Source: Trichostrongylus colubriformis (Eukaryota > Nematoda > Chromadorea > Rhabditida > Trichostrongylidae). Taken from it: a stretch of DNA of 64,000 nt. A program made the translations under genes and the position numbers. Shown piece by piece: positions 1 to 32,700 of this stretch; position 1 is the stretch's first letter, and every line of letters starts with the position of its first letter. The stretch spans positions 7,739,725-7,803,724 of the forward strand of contig OZ022260.1 in NCBI GenBank assembly GCA_963978905.1, written 5' to 3'. Below the pieces are notes generated by a model. The model was not told the origin of the DNA, did no database searches, and worked only from the letters and a program-made list of their open reading frames with translations.

Positions 1-327
1 CAGGTAGGTCGCAAAATGTCTTTAAAACTGTCGTGTTCTGCTTGTTTCTACTAAAAACGTAAGTGGTTCAGCAAAGCGCAGCTGGCCTTTTTCCCTATTG
101 AGTTTTTTATCCCATATATATTAGCTGCTGACCTTTTTCCAACGGTAAAGGCGGATGCTGCGAATTTTTTATATTAAGATATGGTAGCAGGTGGGTCGCA
201 AAATGTCTCTTAAACTGTCATGTTCTGCTTGTTTCTACTAAAAACGTAAGTGGTTCAGCAAAGCGCAGCTGGCCTTTTTCCCTATTGAGTTTTTTATCCC
301 ATATATATTAGCTGCTGACCTTTTCCC
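1..327. repeat. Tandem duplication, ~140-bp unit, ~187-bp period
   Basis: Bases 1-141 recur at 188-327 with only a few substitutions. Both units contain the same landmarks: GGTCGCAAAATGTCT near the start, a GTTCAGCAAAGCGCAGCTGG block, and a TATATATTAGCTGCTGACC end. The 46 bases between the units are not repeated. The array may continue upstream of the window. No coding potential seen. Confidence 0.9.
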
Positions 328-1869
328 AAACATATTGTTTATTTATTCTTCTGATCATGTCTGTGTTCGCGCTTGAAAAGCAATGTGTTAGTTCAAATTA
401 CCGCACACCACTGAACTATTCAACTTTTCTTTGCCGTTCGTGATTAATGGATGGGGACGAACTTCAAGGTCATTTTCAGTTGGTGACGACAGCTGTGCAA
501 CTGCACTCGTCTGGTGATTAGAACCGCCTGTGGGATCACAAATCGTCTGGCTGTCCGTGGAAACGCTACGCAACTGTTATAGAGAGGTAAAATTTGTTCT
601 TTTTGATCACGCGTTCTTCTATTGTGTGGTTTGTTTTTACTTCGAATTGTGATGTTTCTAATTCGTTGATCTTCACAATATCTAGCATTTTTTCTCCATT
701 GTAGAGATATTGAAGAACAAGCATACTTAGAAAACTGTAAGTAATATTTCGAAATTATCATATTTTGCGCATTGAACCGTTCCCAAGGGTGTTAATGCAG
801 TTTGGGTAAGAGAAGAGGCACTCCACAATGCTAGGCGGCCAGTGATATTATTTCTCAAATTTTTCGCTTTAGCCCTAGCTGGAAAAGAAACTCCTTCCCA
901 TTCAGCTGAGGCTTAGGTAGAGATGTTTTTTTGAATTTAGAAACTGATGGTTGTAGAATGGCACCAAGTGAGAGGCGACAGCGCCGAATGAGTGCCCCCT
1001 CCTCGACCATTAATATCTTCAGTTGTACTTCATATAGTGCTCTTAGATGATCGATTGGGAAAAAAGTAGTCTGAGCACAGTAAACATCACATGGAATTAT
1101 GGTGGATTCCTTGTAGAAAGTACGGGGAGCATTTGGACTTATGCATCTCAACAAAAAGATTAGCAAAATAGGGGCGTCCTCTGTTGTTACAGAAAACTGA
1201 TAAAAAGTTAAAGCCTTGTTTTTTGAAATAGTCACTTCAAAGGAACACAGCTCACCAAAATGCGAGGCCTTCGTTTTCATTAAGTGATTCACTCTTCAGA
1301 TTGCAGAAGTTCTTAAAGGTCTTTGTAACAGGTTGGTTGTCTTGGCTAGGTTCAATGGATCTGAAACACAAAGTGTTTCGGTTCTTCTGATGTTATTAAT
1401 CAAGTTGCGTATCTTAGCCTCGGTTGATTTTGACCTCGCTAATGAGTTGTCGTATAATCGTACTTGCCTAAGGATCTCTGATGTCTCAAAGACATCTCTA
1501 TCTTATCATGAATAGTCCTGGTGCATTTACAACTGTCGGACATATAAATAGAGAGGTCATGCGAGACCAGTGGGTTTTCCTTGTCCTGTTGTGGTACTGA
1601 TTTGAAATAGCTTAATAGCTCCTTCCTTTTCTAATCTCAGTTTGTACCAATCACGTTACTTTGTATGATAGAACAGCTGTCTAATAGCAGCCTCATCAAG
1701 AGAGTTTACTTTCGTAATTAAATCTGTTCATGTCACACAGTCCACTTTTTCCAGCTCAAATATTCGTTCGCTTTCGCGTAATTAGTTCTTAAATAGATAG
1801 CCAATCTATTTTTACCGTATGTTTTCGGTGAGAGTCATGTGACATGAATGATGTATCGGCATCTGTATA
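328..1869. other. Non-coding flank, nothing recognised
   Basis: Low-GC DNA with no exon I can support. A minus-strand open stretch at 855-1292 has no start in good context, no recognisable family and no splice partners, so I do not call it a gene. Confidence 0.5.
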
Positions 1870-1871
1870 TA

Positions 1872-2725
1872 TTAGGTTGGACGGGAAGTTCTGGGACACT
1901 TTTTGTTTTTTCCTGTAGAAACCTGTAAAGCTTCGGGAGCATTTGGTAGTGGGGGGTATATGAAGCGTCTGAAAAGGGCTTCTGAATAGCACATTCATAT
2001 TCTCTACGGCTTCAACTAGCAGTGAATTTACGGCAATTTCGCGAAAGGTGCGAAATTCACGAACACCGCCTCGGTTCCTCAGCATGCGAGGCCACTAACA
2101 AAATTAACCAGTCGATGGACCCAGGTACTGTCTCTCATATGGCGGCAGCCCGATGGCTCGATCGGCTCAAATTGGAACAGGAAAATATTCAAAAAATTGC
2201 ATTGAGAAAAAAACTTTTTTTTTTTGAAAATTTTCAAAAAAATAGGAAACTGTTACCATCCAACACGACAGCCACTGCCGATCTCTACTGCAGGCAATTG
2301 GACACCGGAGCGCCAAAACTTACCGGAAAAATGGACCAAGACCTCTTCCTCCACGATAACGCTCACCCACATGTGGCAAAGTTGGCGTGTCAAAGGATCC
2401 AGGACCTCGGCTGGACGACGCTTCCCCACCCACCATATTCCCCGGACATGTCCCCAACTGACTACCACCTATTCCGGTCGTTGAGCCACTTCCTTGACGG
2501 GCGACAGTTCAAAGATGACGACGATCTCAAGAGCGGGCTCCAGAACTTCTTTGACCAGAAGTCTCCCGAATTCTACCGGAAGGGTATCTACGATCTTCCT
2601 GAGCGTTGGCAGTACATTGTAGATCACGATGGTGCATACTTTGGTGACTGAAGTTACATGTGAGTAAAATTAAAATAAATTGAATTTTTCTCACAAGGTG
2701 TCCCAGAACTTCCCGTCCAACCTAA
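1872..2725 (+). mobile_element. Mariner (DD34D) transposon, internally deleted
   Basis: A perfect 28-bp terminal inverted repeat beginning TTAGGTTGGACGGGAAG lies at 1872-1899 and, inverted, at 2698-2725. It is flanked by the expected TA duplication at 1870-1871 and 2726-2727. At 854 bp the element is shorter than a typical ~1.3-kb mariner, so it has lost internal sequence, including the N-terminal helix-turn-helix region of the transposase. Perfect termini suggest a fairly recent insertion that could still be moved by a transposase encoded elsewhere. Confidence 0.95.
2022..2651 (+). pseudogene. Mariner transposase remnant (catalytic C-terminal part)
   Basis: An open frame of about 209 codons inside the mariner at 1872-2725. 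It carries the second and third catalytic aspartates, in the motifs LHDNAHPHVA and YSPDMSPTDYHLF, separated by 34 residues, which defines the DD34D mariner family. The segment that should hold the DNA-binding domain and the first catalytic aspartate is deleted and replaced by a short low-complexity run of Lys/Phe codons near 2210-2240, so the product cannot be an active transposase. The true start is not visible. Confidence 0.85.
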
Positions 2726-3130
2726 TAATTTTAGCAACACTAGTCATTTATAATTGGGGTATTGATAATTGACCAAAGCTGCCTACTTCCACGGTCTTTT
2801 TATGCGTTAGAAAATCCTCGCCTCCTCTTCCTACTCCCTTGCTTTTGTTTTTTATACCTGTAAATGTTTATTGGTTTTCTACGTGAATTTCTAACGATGT
2901 TAGATTGCAAGTCACCTAATTTTCTCCTCAATGAAGGAGCGATTTTTGGGATGCAGTACAGAGCATACTTAGAGGATGTGGTGTGGCTCTACGGAAACCT
3001 TTGAGTTTTCAGGGAGAATTCGTTTGAATACTGCTTTTTCAAAAAAAAAGTAGTTTCCGTGCTCATATCTGAGAGAGCCCTGCTTCTCTCTGCCCCGATG
3101 GAATTTTTCTCAAACTTTCGAACTCTTTTA

Positions 3131-3139
3131 TTCTCTTAG
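3131..3139 (+). promoter_or_regulatory. Candidate trans-splice acceptor for CAD
   Basis: A pyrimidine-rich TTCTCTTAG lies 15 bases upstream of the CAD start codon with no in-frame upstream exon. In nematodes this position is typical of spliced-leader addition. Inference only; no leader sequence is encoded here. Confidence 0.4.
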
Positions 3140-3154
3140 AGTCTGTCGTCATCG

Positions 3155-23896
<20,742 letters not shown>

Positions 23897-24439
23897 CCAA
23901 AAGTGATAGATGACCTCCAGTCTCTCTTTCATAGCTAATTGATAAGTATATCAAGTCTTTCATTGTAGGTTTGTTTGTGCGTAGCCGCCCCTCTTGTTTT
24001 TTTTATTCATTGTGTCTTGTTAGTTATTTGTTAAAAAGTCTGGTGATATCGGTTTCGATGGGTTTAAAGTTGTTTATGTTGTTGATCAATTAATTGTTTA
24101 CATTAAGATAAATATGCACAATAAGCGTGGTTTTGGCATGCGGAATTGTGTGACTAAATGTGCTGGACTGAGCACATACCTGCTTTTATGTCTGCTGTAA
24201 ACGAAAGTAATAGAGTATGCTGAGATCAGCAGAATAATACTTGCAGATTTCTTATAAATAGCGCCCTAGTTAGACGAGTTGTTCTCGTGGAGTGTGAGGA
24301 GAAATGGCCTCGTAATATGGACTCATGGAGGTCTGCCAGCCGTGCCAGACACTCTTCAGAAGCTAGAAGGTAATTTGAAAAATGAAACGGCGAGAATCTT
24401 GTGAAAAGGTGAATCCTGACGAACCCACTAACTTTTGTG

Positions 24440-24545
24440 GGGATTATGTTTTTCATGGCTAATGTATCGATCGAAGCCATGTGGATCTGTGAGGCCGTTA
24501 CGTACAGCACGGAACAGGCTCATTTGTAGGAGAATCGTGCACTAG
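24440..24545. repeat. Dispersed repeat family K fragment
   Basis: Shares GTATCGATCGAAGCCATGTG and a CTGTGAGGCCGTTACGTACA block with the other K copies. Confidence 0.5.
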
Positions 24546-24915
24546 ATGTGCACCGCATGGCTTTTTTATGGAGCTAGCTGCCACCTACAGTATAAATGTG
24601 CTTTAGCGCTTATTTATGAGAAACTATAAAAAAACCTGTCTGAAATCACGCTTTTATTACCTTCAAGTTGTATTTCAAAAGACCTGGTGCAGCTAGCCTT
24701 GTTCAAACTTAGGTCTGATTTTCACAGAATTTCAAACCTAAGAAGCTAGGGTGTTCTATTCAATTGTTTTCAAAGTAATAGGGTGATAGAAGGCTGGTTC
24801 GCCAAGGTGAAAATTGATCCCCTGACCGTATACATGACAATGGCGCCTTCTTCCATGCGATTGTCTTCGAGCTCGACAACAAAGCTATTTCATGACAATG
24901 TTACCTGTTTTTCAG

Positions 24916-25160
24916 TTTTTTCGTGATGTGGCAAAAGCGTTCCGAACTGGAAATCTACTGACAAACATCTTCGTGCAATTACCACTATCCATTTACCAGT
25001 TTCGATAATGATCTCTTCAATATACTTGTAGTGACAATTTCTTTGGGTGCCATTTCCCTGCTGTTCGCAATCTACGTTTTCTCCTGTATCATCAACGAAC
25101 CGGTTCGGTGGGTCGCGTCATCACTTTTCACTATGATCGTCGCCGGATCAGGCTGCAGGC
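24916..25160 (+). other. Unassigned open stretch, possible exon or gene relic
   Basis: After a TTTTTCAG at 24,915 an open run reads FFRDVAKAFRTGNLLTNIF. A second open run beyond 25,031 has a hydrophobic frame (LGAISLLFAIYVFSCII) that could be a membrane segment. The two runs cannot be joined with certainty, another frame is equally open, and I recognise no family. Listed only so it can be searched. Confidence 0.15.
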
Positions 25161-25544
25161 GGTATGCTTAATCAGCAGCTATCTATTCCATCGGTATTGT
25201 TTAAATTAGCTTCTCCGTAAGGGTATCAGGTTGATGCATGTTTATTGCGATATTTTCAATCATTTTCTCAAAAAAAAATCGATAAAAATGTCTACAAAAT
25301 TTTCCTTATCTGAAACAAGTAGAGAAATCTGTTTAGAAAACAAATCACCTCATTTTCAACGAGAACTGGCGGAAGCTGCAGTTATCAAGTAATGACCCAT
25401 TAATTGAGGCAGTGGTGAGCTGGCAGGTAACTTCTTAGCTATGTTCTTTTCTATCGGTACTTTCTTGATGATCAAGCTTTTTTGTAGGCTGTGTTATATA
25501 GTATACATGTTGTGATTCTACACTTAATTTGAAGGCACTGGGAA

Positions 25545-25880
25545 GGGTAAGGGAAAATTGAGAACTGTAAGTACATGTATTTGAAAACAAACTTATACTT
25601 AAGGAGAGGTGATGTGTGGCGAAACCGCGTTGGAAAAGCGCGGCTCGGGATCTCATCACGACCCCGTAGTGCGGCGTGTCATCCTGCAATCGTGCAGCCG
25701 GGCGAGTTGTCCGCGAAGGCGGGACAACGTTTGCGGCCGTTTGATTCAGGTTCTTCGCCCGTCTGCATTCTAGCCCCTGCTAGTGACGCAGAGGAACGCC
25801 GCGAGAAAGTAGGGGAGTTTGGGGTTCCTATTTCTCGGGTTTTTCGCCGTTTCGTCTCGTTATTTCACTGCTCTTAAATT
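25545..25880. repeat. Dispersed repeat family L, copy 1
   Basis: Blocks GAGGTGATGTGTGGCGAAAC, GGCGGGACAACGTT and TTTTTCGCCGTTTCGTCTCG recur in the same order at 32,436-32,770, and more weakly at 63,100-63,425. Confidence 0.7.
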
Positions 25881-26589
25881 GCTAAGCACTCCCTACTTTC
25901 ATATTCCACAGTCTGCAAACTTACCCTTTCGGGTGTCTTTAAGTTGGCTCAAAAGCCGATTGTTTCTTTACTTTTTTGGGATCTATTGAAAGTACAGCAT
26001 GTAACTGGGATGTAGAGAAGAAGCACATGTGATGTAGATAAAAGAAGAATTAAAAACATGTGTAGTACAGTGTCGAGTACAAAAATTTGTCGCTTTGTGG
26101 AAATTCACATTGTCTTATGATATTGGAAGATACAGTTAATAGGGATTGAGCAGTATCGTAAGAGCGTAGAACAAATAATTATAGACTGGTTTGATAGCAG
26201 AAACCAGATGTAGAAGTGAGACGAGCGTGTCTGTTTCCACTTGTTTGCAGAAACTTGTTTTAATCTCTAAGAAATCCACGATGTTCATCAAATATCTGTT
26301 AGGTGGTCGACATCTTGTGTTAAAGATATCTGATAATTCTCCAATATCTCTTATTCTCACCGGTTTCAAAATAGGAAAGTGTTTTAAACACAAATCAAAC
26401 CGGTCAAACACATTTGCACAGCATCTTGGCTATTGAAAACTTTACCTGGTGATCAGCCATCTTTCTACGCTTTTCATTTTCTGGTTTGATTTGATTTGGT
26501 AATGTTGTGCACGGTAGCTTCTAGGCGCAGCTTGTTTGAACCTCGGCATTGTTCTGTGTGAATTTTCATCCACTGTATAACTATTGGCG

Positions 26590-26660
26590 AGGTTGTTAAG
26601 ATATCTGCGGACGTTCTGGCGGTGTCGCCTTCTCAGAGCCTAAGAGGTACAGAGCTTCTT
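26590..26660. repeat. Degraded retroelement-tail motif
   Basis: Contains ACGTTCTGGCGGTGTCGCC followed by TTCTCAGAGCC, a decayed relative of the motif at 28,385-28,420, then a short duplicated CAGAGCCTAARAGG unit. Confidence 0.35.
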
Positions 26661-26960
26661 CAGAGCCTAAAAGGAACAGAGCAATTCAGAGATTCCCGCC
26701 CAAGTATCTCACCAAACCTTCTGAAAATCGAATCATCTAGAACATTACGTAATCGTAAAATGAGCCGCCTACTGCAGTAAGCTGGATCCTCGAAACAACC
26801 GGTCGTAGCCATTTGTTCTGGTTGTTACTCAACCTCACTATTGGAAGACTATCCTTATAAATAAGGATATTACTGTAAGGCCGTGCACAAACGGAAATGT
26901 TGGAGGTAGAGGCAGTGTACAAAGAAGGTCGCTCTACGATAGTCCGAGGGAATACTTGAC

Positions 26961-27434
26961 GCTTAAAGGCACACCACGCGATAATCCAATTAGTGGCTTA
27001 CTTTCATGGGGCGAGTAGGCCCTACGATAACTGCTCAAACTGCATCCTTGTTGGGGCTGCACGGTGCACAATCATGGTGTTGTGCCCGCTTGAACAAAAC
27101 CGAGCCACGCCCACCCAGATGAATCACACCCGGCCTTAGACGAACAAATTTCCAACGTGGCGCTCACATGGAAAATGAAACTTGCTTTAGGAGATGATAA
27201 TTGAATGAAACAGCCATTTCGATGTCGAAGGCAGCTTCCACATCGAGAAATCGTCCGTCTAACGTCGAGGATTCAGTTGGGTGGGCGTGGCTCGGTTTTG
27301 TTCAAGTAGGCACGACACCGTGAGGGTGTACCGTGCAGCCGCAACAAGGGTGCAGTTTGAGCAGTTATCCAGGGACCTACTCGTCCCACGAAAGTAAGTC
27401 ACTAATTGGATTATCGCGTGGTGTGCCTTTAAGC
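26961..27434. mobile_element. Foldback MITE with ~165-bp arms
   Basis: The left arm starts GCTTAAAGGCACACCACGCG at 26,961. The right arm ends with the exact inverse, CGCGTGGTGTGCCTTTAAGC, at 27,434. Arms share most of their length (GATAATCCAATTAGTG, GCAGTTTGAGCAGTT, GGCGTGGCTCGGTTTTGTTC) with small indels, and a ~145-bp unique core separates them. It lies between CAD and the ankyrin/SAM gene and encodes nothing. Confidence 0.9.
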
Positions 27435-28345
27435 AAGCCAAGCTTCTTTCTTGATGGATGCTGATTTTGTCTGGGACCTTTGAACTGCTATCATTTTTTT
27501 CTGGCGGAATGAAGAGTCCGTTATTGTTACATTGTTATTGACCCACGGTGGTCACTATATAAATAGATCAGTTGAATATGCAAATTCTGCGATACCAAAT
27601 TGAAGTAGTTTGCTTACGCATCCCAAAAGATTTAGCCGAGTAATTCATCACTAACCGTTGATGCGCGAATGCCTTGGTTTGACCCTGACTCTTAGCTGGT
27701 CAGCCACAGTGGGTGTTGTAATACTGAACCAGTAAAAGGCTAATTAAAGAATGTGTTTTAAGACTTTCATAGGGTCAGTGGCAAAAACAACTGCATCAAC
27801 TGGGTGTTGTACTATCGATTTCCGTATTCGTAGCGATCAATGTGTCGATCTAAATCAGTCTCCTTCTTCGGTTTTCACTGTCAACGTCATGATTACCTAC
27901 GCCGTCGTCCAGTGAAGGGTATCACCACGATACATTCCATGCGTGGTTTCTCCCCATCCACCCAATCGGATCTGGTTCATTGATTTTTCTGCAGCAATTT
28001 CCCATCGCTCATGATCATAGTCATGGTTTTCACCTGTTTTACGACTACATAACATGGCGAACTTTTCACAAAAAGGGAGGAGAAGGAATGTGACTTTCCG
28101 TCGCTTTTTCATATATTCAGTTCGCTCAATTGCGTTCCATGAAGTGGTTGCGCTGTATTTTTAAAATTACTGTCACTTTTTCAAGGTTTCTACCTTTGAC
28201 TTTTATATCACATTACGATGTGTGAGCGATGGAATCGCAATGCTGGTTCCAGGTGCAAAAGAATTTATTGCTTGTTGTTGTTTACTTCTTTGACCAGCCG
28301 CCATTATTTCATTTGTATTTTATTAATGAATGACAGTTTCTTGCA

Positions 28346-28430
28346 GCCAACACCAGGATATTAACTGACTTTATTCAGCCAACGTTCCGGCCTTGTCGCC
28401 TTCGTCAGAGCCTGGAAAGTCAAAGATAAT
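28346..28430 (-). repeat. Retroelement 3'-end motif (Penelope/LINE type)
   Basis: On the minus strand this reads CTCTGACGAAGGCGACAAGG followed by CCGGAACGTTGGC, a motif I associate with tails of abundant nematode retroelements. It may belong to the same family as the GIY-YIG remnant at 38,165-38,720. Family assignment is from memory and tentative. Confidence 0.4.
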
Positions 28431-29083
28431 TGCGATATACCCCCCTCCCCCATTACCACTTCAGTCTTACAAAACAGCACGTAGACCAGAAGAAGCAAAA
28501 TAGGAGTCTCAAACTACACAGATGAACTCACCTGGAATCACAGCCGACCGTATTTTTATTTTATATTTTGCTCTCAAGTTTTTGTTATTTCTTGAGTCAT
28601 GTAGGTTTGATCAATCTCTAATAAAAAGAATCCAGAAATTTATCCAGGGAACCGAAATGGACTGCAAAATCTTACTTTTTGAAACTCGATGAAAACGTGC
28701 TCAGGAATTTGAATTTAGTTATTCAGCCTTTCAAAAACACTTCGAATAATGTTCTGTTTATTTGCAATTTCATTACGCAAATCATATTATTAATTGATAC
28801 CATATTATTAGACTGCACTATTATTTGAATACAGAACACTTCATTAAACTTTTCTTTCAGTTCTTTTCATTTCTATTGCATCGGTTTAGTTCAGTATCTC
28901 CTTTTTGATGTTGTTTTTTCGGCTTACTATTTACAAGTTCTTTTGGTAGATTTTTCCGTTTCAACTAACTATTAAATCCTGTCCCCCAGTTGGCTACTCG
29001 ATTTGCGTTGACATGATCTCGTATCTTCCTTGAACTTTTTTTTTCGAAAAAAATCATGAGATAATTTCGATGGATTCTGTAAT

Positions 29084-29542
29084 ATGACAATACTTCTTCT
29101 CTACGATCGAAACCCTCAGTATAACTGTATGGGTGCTGAATGCAGACGGCGAAAAATAGCCAAGCCAAACAATCTCAAACCCATGGTGGTTAACCCACCC
29201 TCCACAGCTACTCGGTCACCTGAAACTCGTACGATAGAGACGTATCTAAGCGAAGCCCGAGAGCGCTACATACTTTCATATTCTGGGAACCAAGATCATA
29301 TTTTGAAAAATAAAAATAAAATATTGCAACAAATGAATATTTCGGAAAATTGCCGTCTGCTCAATGGGGAACAGTTTCATCAGTTCCTTTATTACTCTCG
29401 AGGCTGTCTTCAAGTCACATTTTCTCTGTTTTTGTTCTTTTCCATGTTGATGTGTTCTTTGTTTTTTATTGAGTGGGTTAAATACCCTTGGTACAGTGCA
29501 CTGAACATTAGTGCCAGTTCGTACTGTTATAGAGAGACCTGA
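29084..29542 (+). CDS. Hypothetical 152-residue ORF, unassigned
   Basis: An ATG-started frame of 152 codons in AT-rich DNA, 164 bases upstream of the ankyrin/SAM start codon. The N-terminal two thirds are polar and charged; residues ~112-128 (LQVTFSLFLFFSMLMCSLFF) form one strong hydrophobic, possibly membrane-spanning, segment. No family, signal peptide or splice structure recognised. It could be an exon of an unseen gene, a 5' part of a longer transcript, or chance. Confidence 0.2.
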   Translation: MTILLLYDRNPQYNCMGAECRRRKIAKPNNLKPMVVNPPSTATRSPETRTIETYLSEARERYILSYSGNQDHILKNKNKILQQMNISENCRLLNGEQFHQFLYYSRGCLQVTFSLFLFFSMLMCSLFFIEWVKYPWYSALNISASSYCYRET

Positions 29543-29640
29543 TCACCCCATCATCTTCTTTGGAAGTAGTAGTCTCATCATGAATACGCTCATAGTGGCT
29601 GATTTTTTGAATTTTACTGTGACTCAATATCCTCCTGTGC

Positions 29641-29648
29641 CTTTTTAG
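29641..29648 (+). promoter_or_regulatory. Candidate trans-splice acceptor for ankyrin/SAM gene
   Basis: CTTTTTAG lies 57 bases upstream of the ATG at 29,706, with stops in the frame between them. The spacing fits spliced-leader addition. Inference. Confidence 0.4.
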
Positions 29649-29705
29649 GGCAAAAATAGTAGGCAAGCCGCTGAATAGAGAGAAGTAGTGATCGCTGGAG
29701 ACAAA

Positions 29706-32700
29706 ATGAGCGGCGGTGCCGGTGTGGATTGGCATGATGAGATGGACATCCCGAAAATGGAATTGCTTAACGCCGCCTACGAGGGAAACATCACGAAGGT
29801 AACGTGAAACAGCCTTCTCAACATCTTTTTTCCTTTCATTCGAATGATACGATTAGTTATCTTCATCTGTCATTCACAAATTCTTTCATATTATTTTATT
29901 CCTTACTTTTCATTTACGGATGATACTGTTTCCAAATACGCTATCCTACATTGCCTCCTTCCGGTGCCTTTGACATGCTTCCAGGCAACCAGCGGAGGGA
30001 TAGCATTCCACTGGTTTAATTACTTCACTGTTGTCGCAGGGTTTTTTTACTTAAGAACATTGCAATAAAAGTCGCACCCGATAAACCTCAACATCGTTAC
30101 ATTGGTTAAAAAGCAAAAAATTCTATACGAGACGGAATTCAAATATTTAATGGCTTAGCGCTCGGGTAATACAAGCAGTCATCATTTTCGAAGGATTTTT
30201 TTCATATGCGGAGCATGATTTTTTTACTTACATATACACCTGGCTGAGAGGATCCTGGTTCAGGTCGGAGAGCTGCTTCGAATGGGAGTGAACATCGATT
30301 CATACGATGATGATCATGTGACTGCTTTGCAAATAGCGGCTTTCAATGGAAATAATGCCATGGTTGGTTCGTCTTTCAACGATAATGAATATTTGAACGT
30401 GTGTCTGGGAGCTTTGCACATTTACTGTTGGTATCTCGCCTGTCTTGTTGAGCAACGTGAGCTAACATGGGAGATACCGCCCACACGTCCAACTTGTCCA
30501 CATCCTTCTCACCTCGATTTTTAAGGTAACTTATCTTTTGGACGAAGGTGCTGATCTTGAAGCATGTAATCAAGTTGGCATGACACCTTTCCATCATGCT
30601 TGCCGAGAAGGTCGGATGGCCGTCGTCGAGACGCTGCTTCAACGAGGAGCGGATATTCACCGAACAACGTAAGTTGTCAGACGTTTGGTGTCTTGGGCCG
30701 CGTTGATAGTCTGCGGTGGCGCCGGCAGGGCGTGGCGGCGTGTCTCTGCGTCTCCGCTTGTGCCATTCTGCCCCGTTGCCTGCATCGTCTCTGCACCTCC
30801 CTCCGCGCCACTCTGCTTTGCTGCCTGTGAACACAGCCACGCCCCACCGGCGCTGAGTATGAACGCGGCTTTAAAAAATGATAACTCACTTCCGTGATAT
30901 CGGTTCAGGTTTATGGGTGCAACGGCGTTGACGTTGGCTGCTGCCGGAGGTTTGTATTCAATGTATTTCTCTATCTACTCATTATACTTCCTTGCTTTCA
31001 TGCATCCATACTGATTCTAAGTGTTAGGCTGCCCTGCACTCCGGCAAGCTCGTAGCCTTTATTATGCGTTATTATGCGTTTACTATTATTTATTATTGTT
31101 TCTTTGATATTATATATTAGTATTGTTTAGTACGTCTATTATAATATTACTTCTTATTTATATTTATTACGTTTATTATTATGTCTTTGTAATGCGGGTG
31201 CCGACCGTATTTTGGCATCGTGGCACCCTTCTTAGACTACAGGTGTGCTTAGTGAAAGTAGCCTTGAAAACTGCATTTTTGTATGATAGGTGACTTCGGT
31301 TTATTGTGAATTTGGATTTTTAACTAGATCTGGAAACTTCGAAATCGGGGGTTTTTTTTTCGTCATTTTTGCCCATCACATGCGAAAATTCAAAATTCCT
31401 CAAACGCATTTCCAGAAGTCGAAAAAATGTAGGTGAGTTCAGAACAGAAACAAAACTATATAAATAGTATTCAGTATTTCAGTATGAATAAGCTGTTACA
31501 GCTCATTTGCATGTCGTGAAGAAGTTGGTGTCTTTTCGTCTGGAAGTATCCCCACCGACAATGGGTCTATGTCCAACGCCGTTGATCGCAGCCGCATTTC
31601 GGAGTAGCCCTCAAATTTGCGGATTTCTTATTCATAGGTTCGTCACGGCTCTTGGAAACGCTTTTACAATGTGCAAATGCATTTCCATTAAGGTCGCTAA
31701 TTTGGATTGCTCTTATCGAAAACTTTTAAAGAGACAGTCATGAAAGCATCTGTATTACTCTGAATCTCAGATCACGAAACAGTTTTCAATTACAAATACG
31801 AAAGTAGAAGCTATGTAATTCCGCGGTTTGAAAGATTAAGATGAAGCGGTCTAAATGGGACGCTCTCCATTGAGGACGAGTTTTCGCGCCTATTGCTTCA
31901 CTGGTGGGGGCTAGACAGCGGCTAAGCCGTGGTCGTTGCCACGCCCATCACGGTTACTGCACCACGATAGTATTACGATGAAGAGCTTGAGTGGCGAAGG
32001 CGAATTTAACCTCACATTCGTGCCACAAGTTTTCTTCAACCTTGTGCACTCACTTACAAGGAACAAGCTTCTACTTTCGATTACCTGATTGTCTCTCACA
32101 TTACCTACGTCGTGCCTTCATCCCCTTCAACAGCGCTCCATGCATGAGATTTTCAACCGGAATCGTGATTGGTCCGAAGTCAGGCTCTTTAGGATGAAGT
32201 TTGAGGAGAGACGGAAAAGGCTAAAAATGCAGTATAAAGTCTCCCCCCCCCCCTTCTTCTCATGCTCGATGGGAAAGAAAGTGAAAAGGACAAGAAGGAC
32301 TGATTGAAGCAGCTACAATAGTCTCTCTGGGAAGGAGTGTATCACAGTCATGCCAAAAGGGTGAGGTCTTCGAAGACTTTACCATAAGTGATAAGTGTGA
32401 CATTCAAAACTCCGCCGACAGACTATTCGTCCACTACTGTTGAAGGCACTGGGAGGGGTAGAGGAAATTGAGAACTGTGAGTACATGCTCTCTGAAATCA
32501 GATCATCTACTTCAGAAGAGGTGATGTGTGGCGAAACTCGCATTGAAAAGGCGCGGCTTGGGGTCTTTTCACGACCTGCAGCACGGCGAGTCGTCCTGCA
32601 GTGCAGCAGTCGGCCGAGTTGCTGGCGGAAGGCGGGACAACGTTCGCAGCCGGCTGATTCAGTAGTAACGCAGAGGAGTGAAAGAGATGAAGGGTTTTAG

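Larger units (their letters stand above)
23897..26960. other. CAD 3' flank and intergenic DNA with scattered repeats
   Basis: No canonical AATAAA close to the CAD stop was seen; the cleavage signal is probably a variant. The stretch contains a family K fragment (24,440-24,545), an unassigned open stretch (24,916-25,160) and a family L repeat (25,545-25,880). The rest shows nothing I can name. Confidence 0.5.

Noticed and set aside
855..1292. 145-codon minus-strand open frame upstream of CAD
   Set aside because: It opens with GTG, has no recognisable domain and no splice partners; length is compatible with chance in this DNA.
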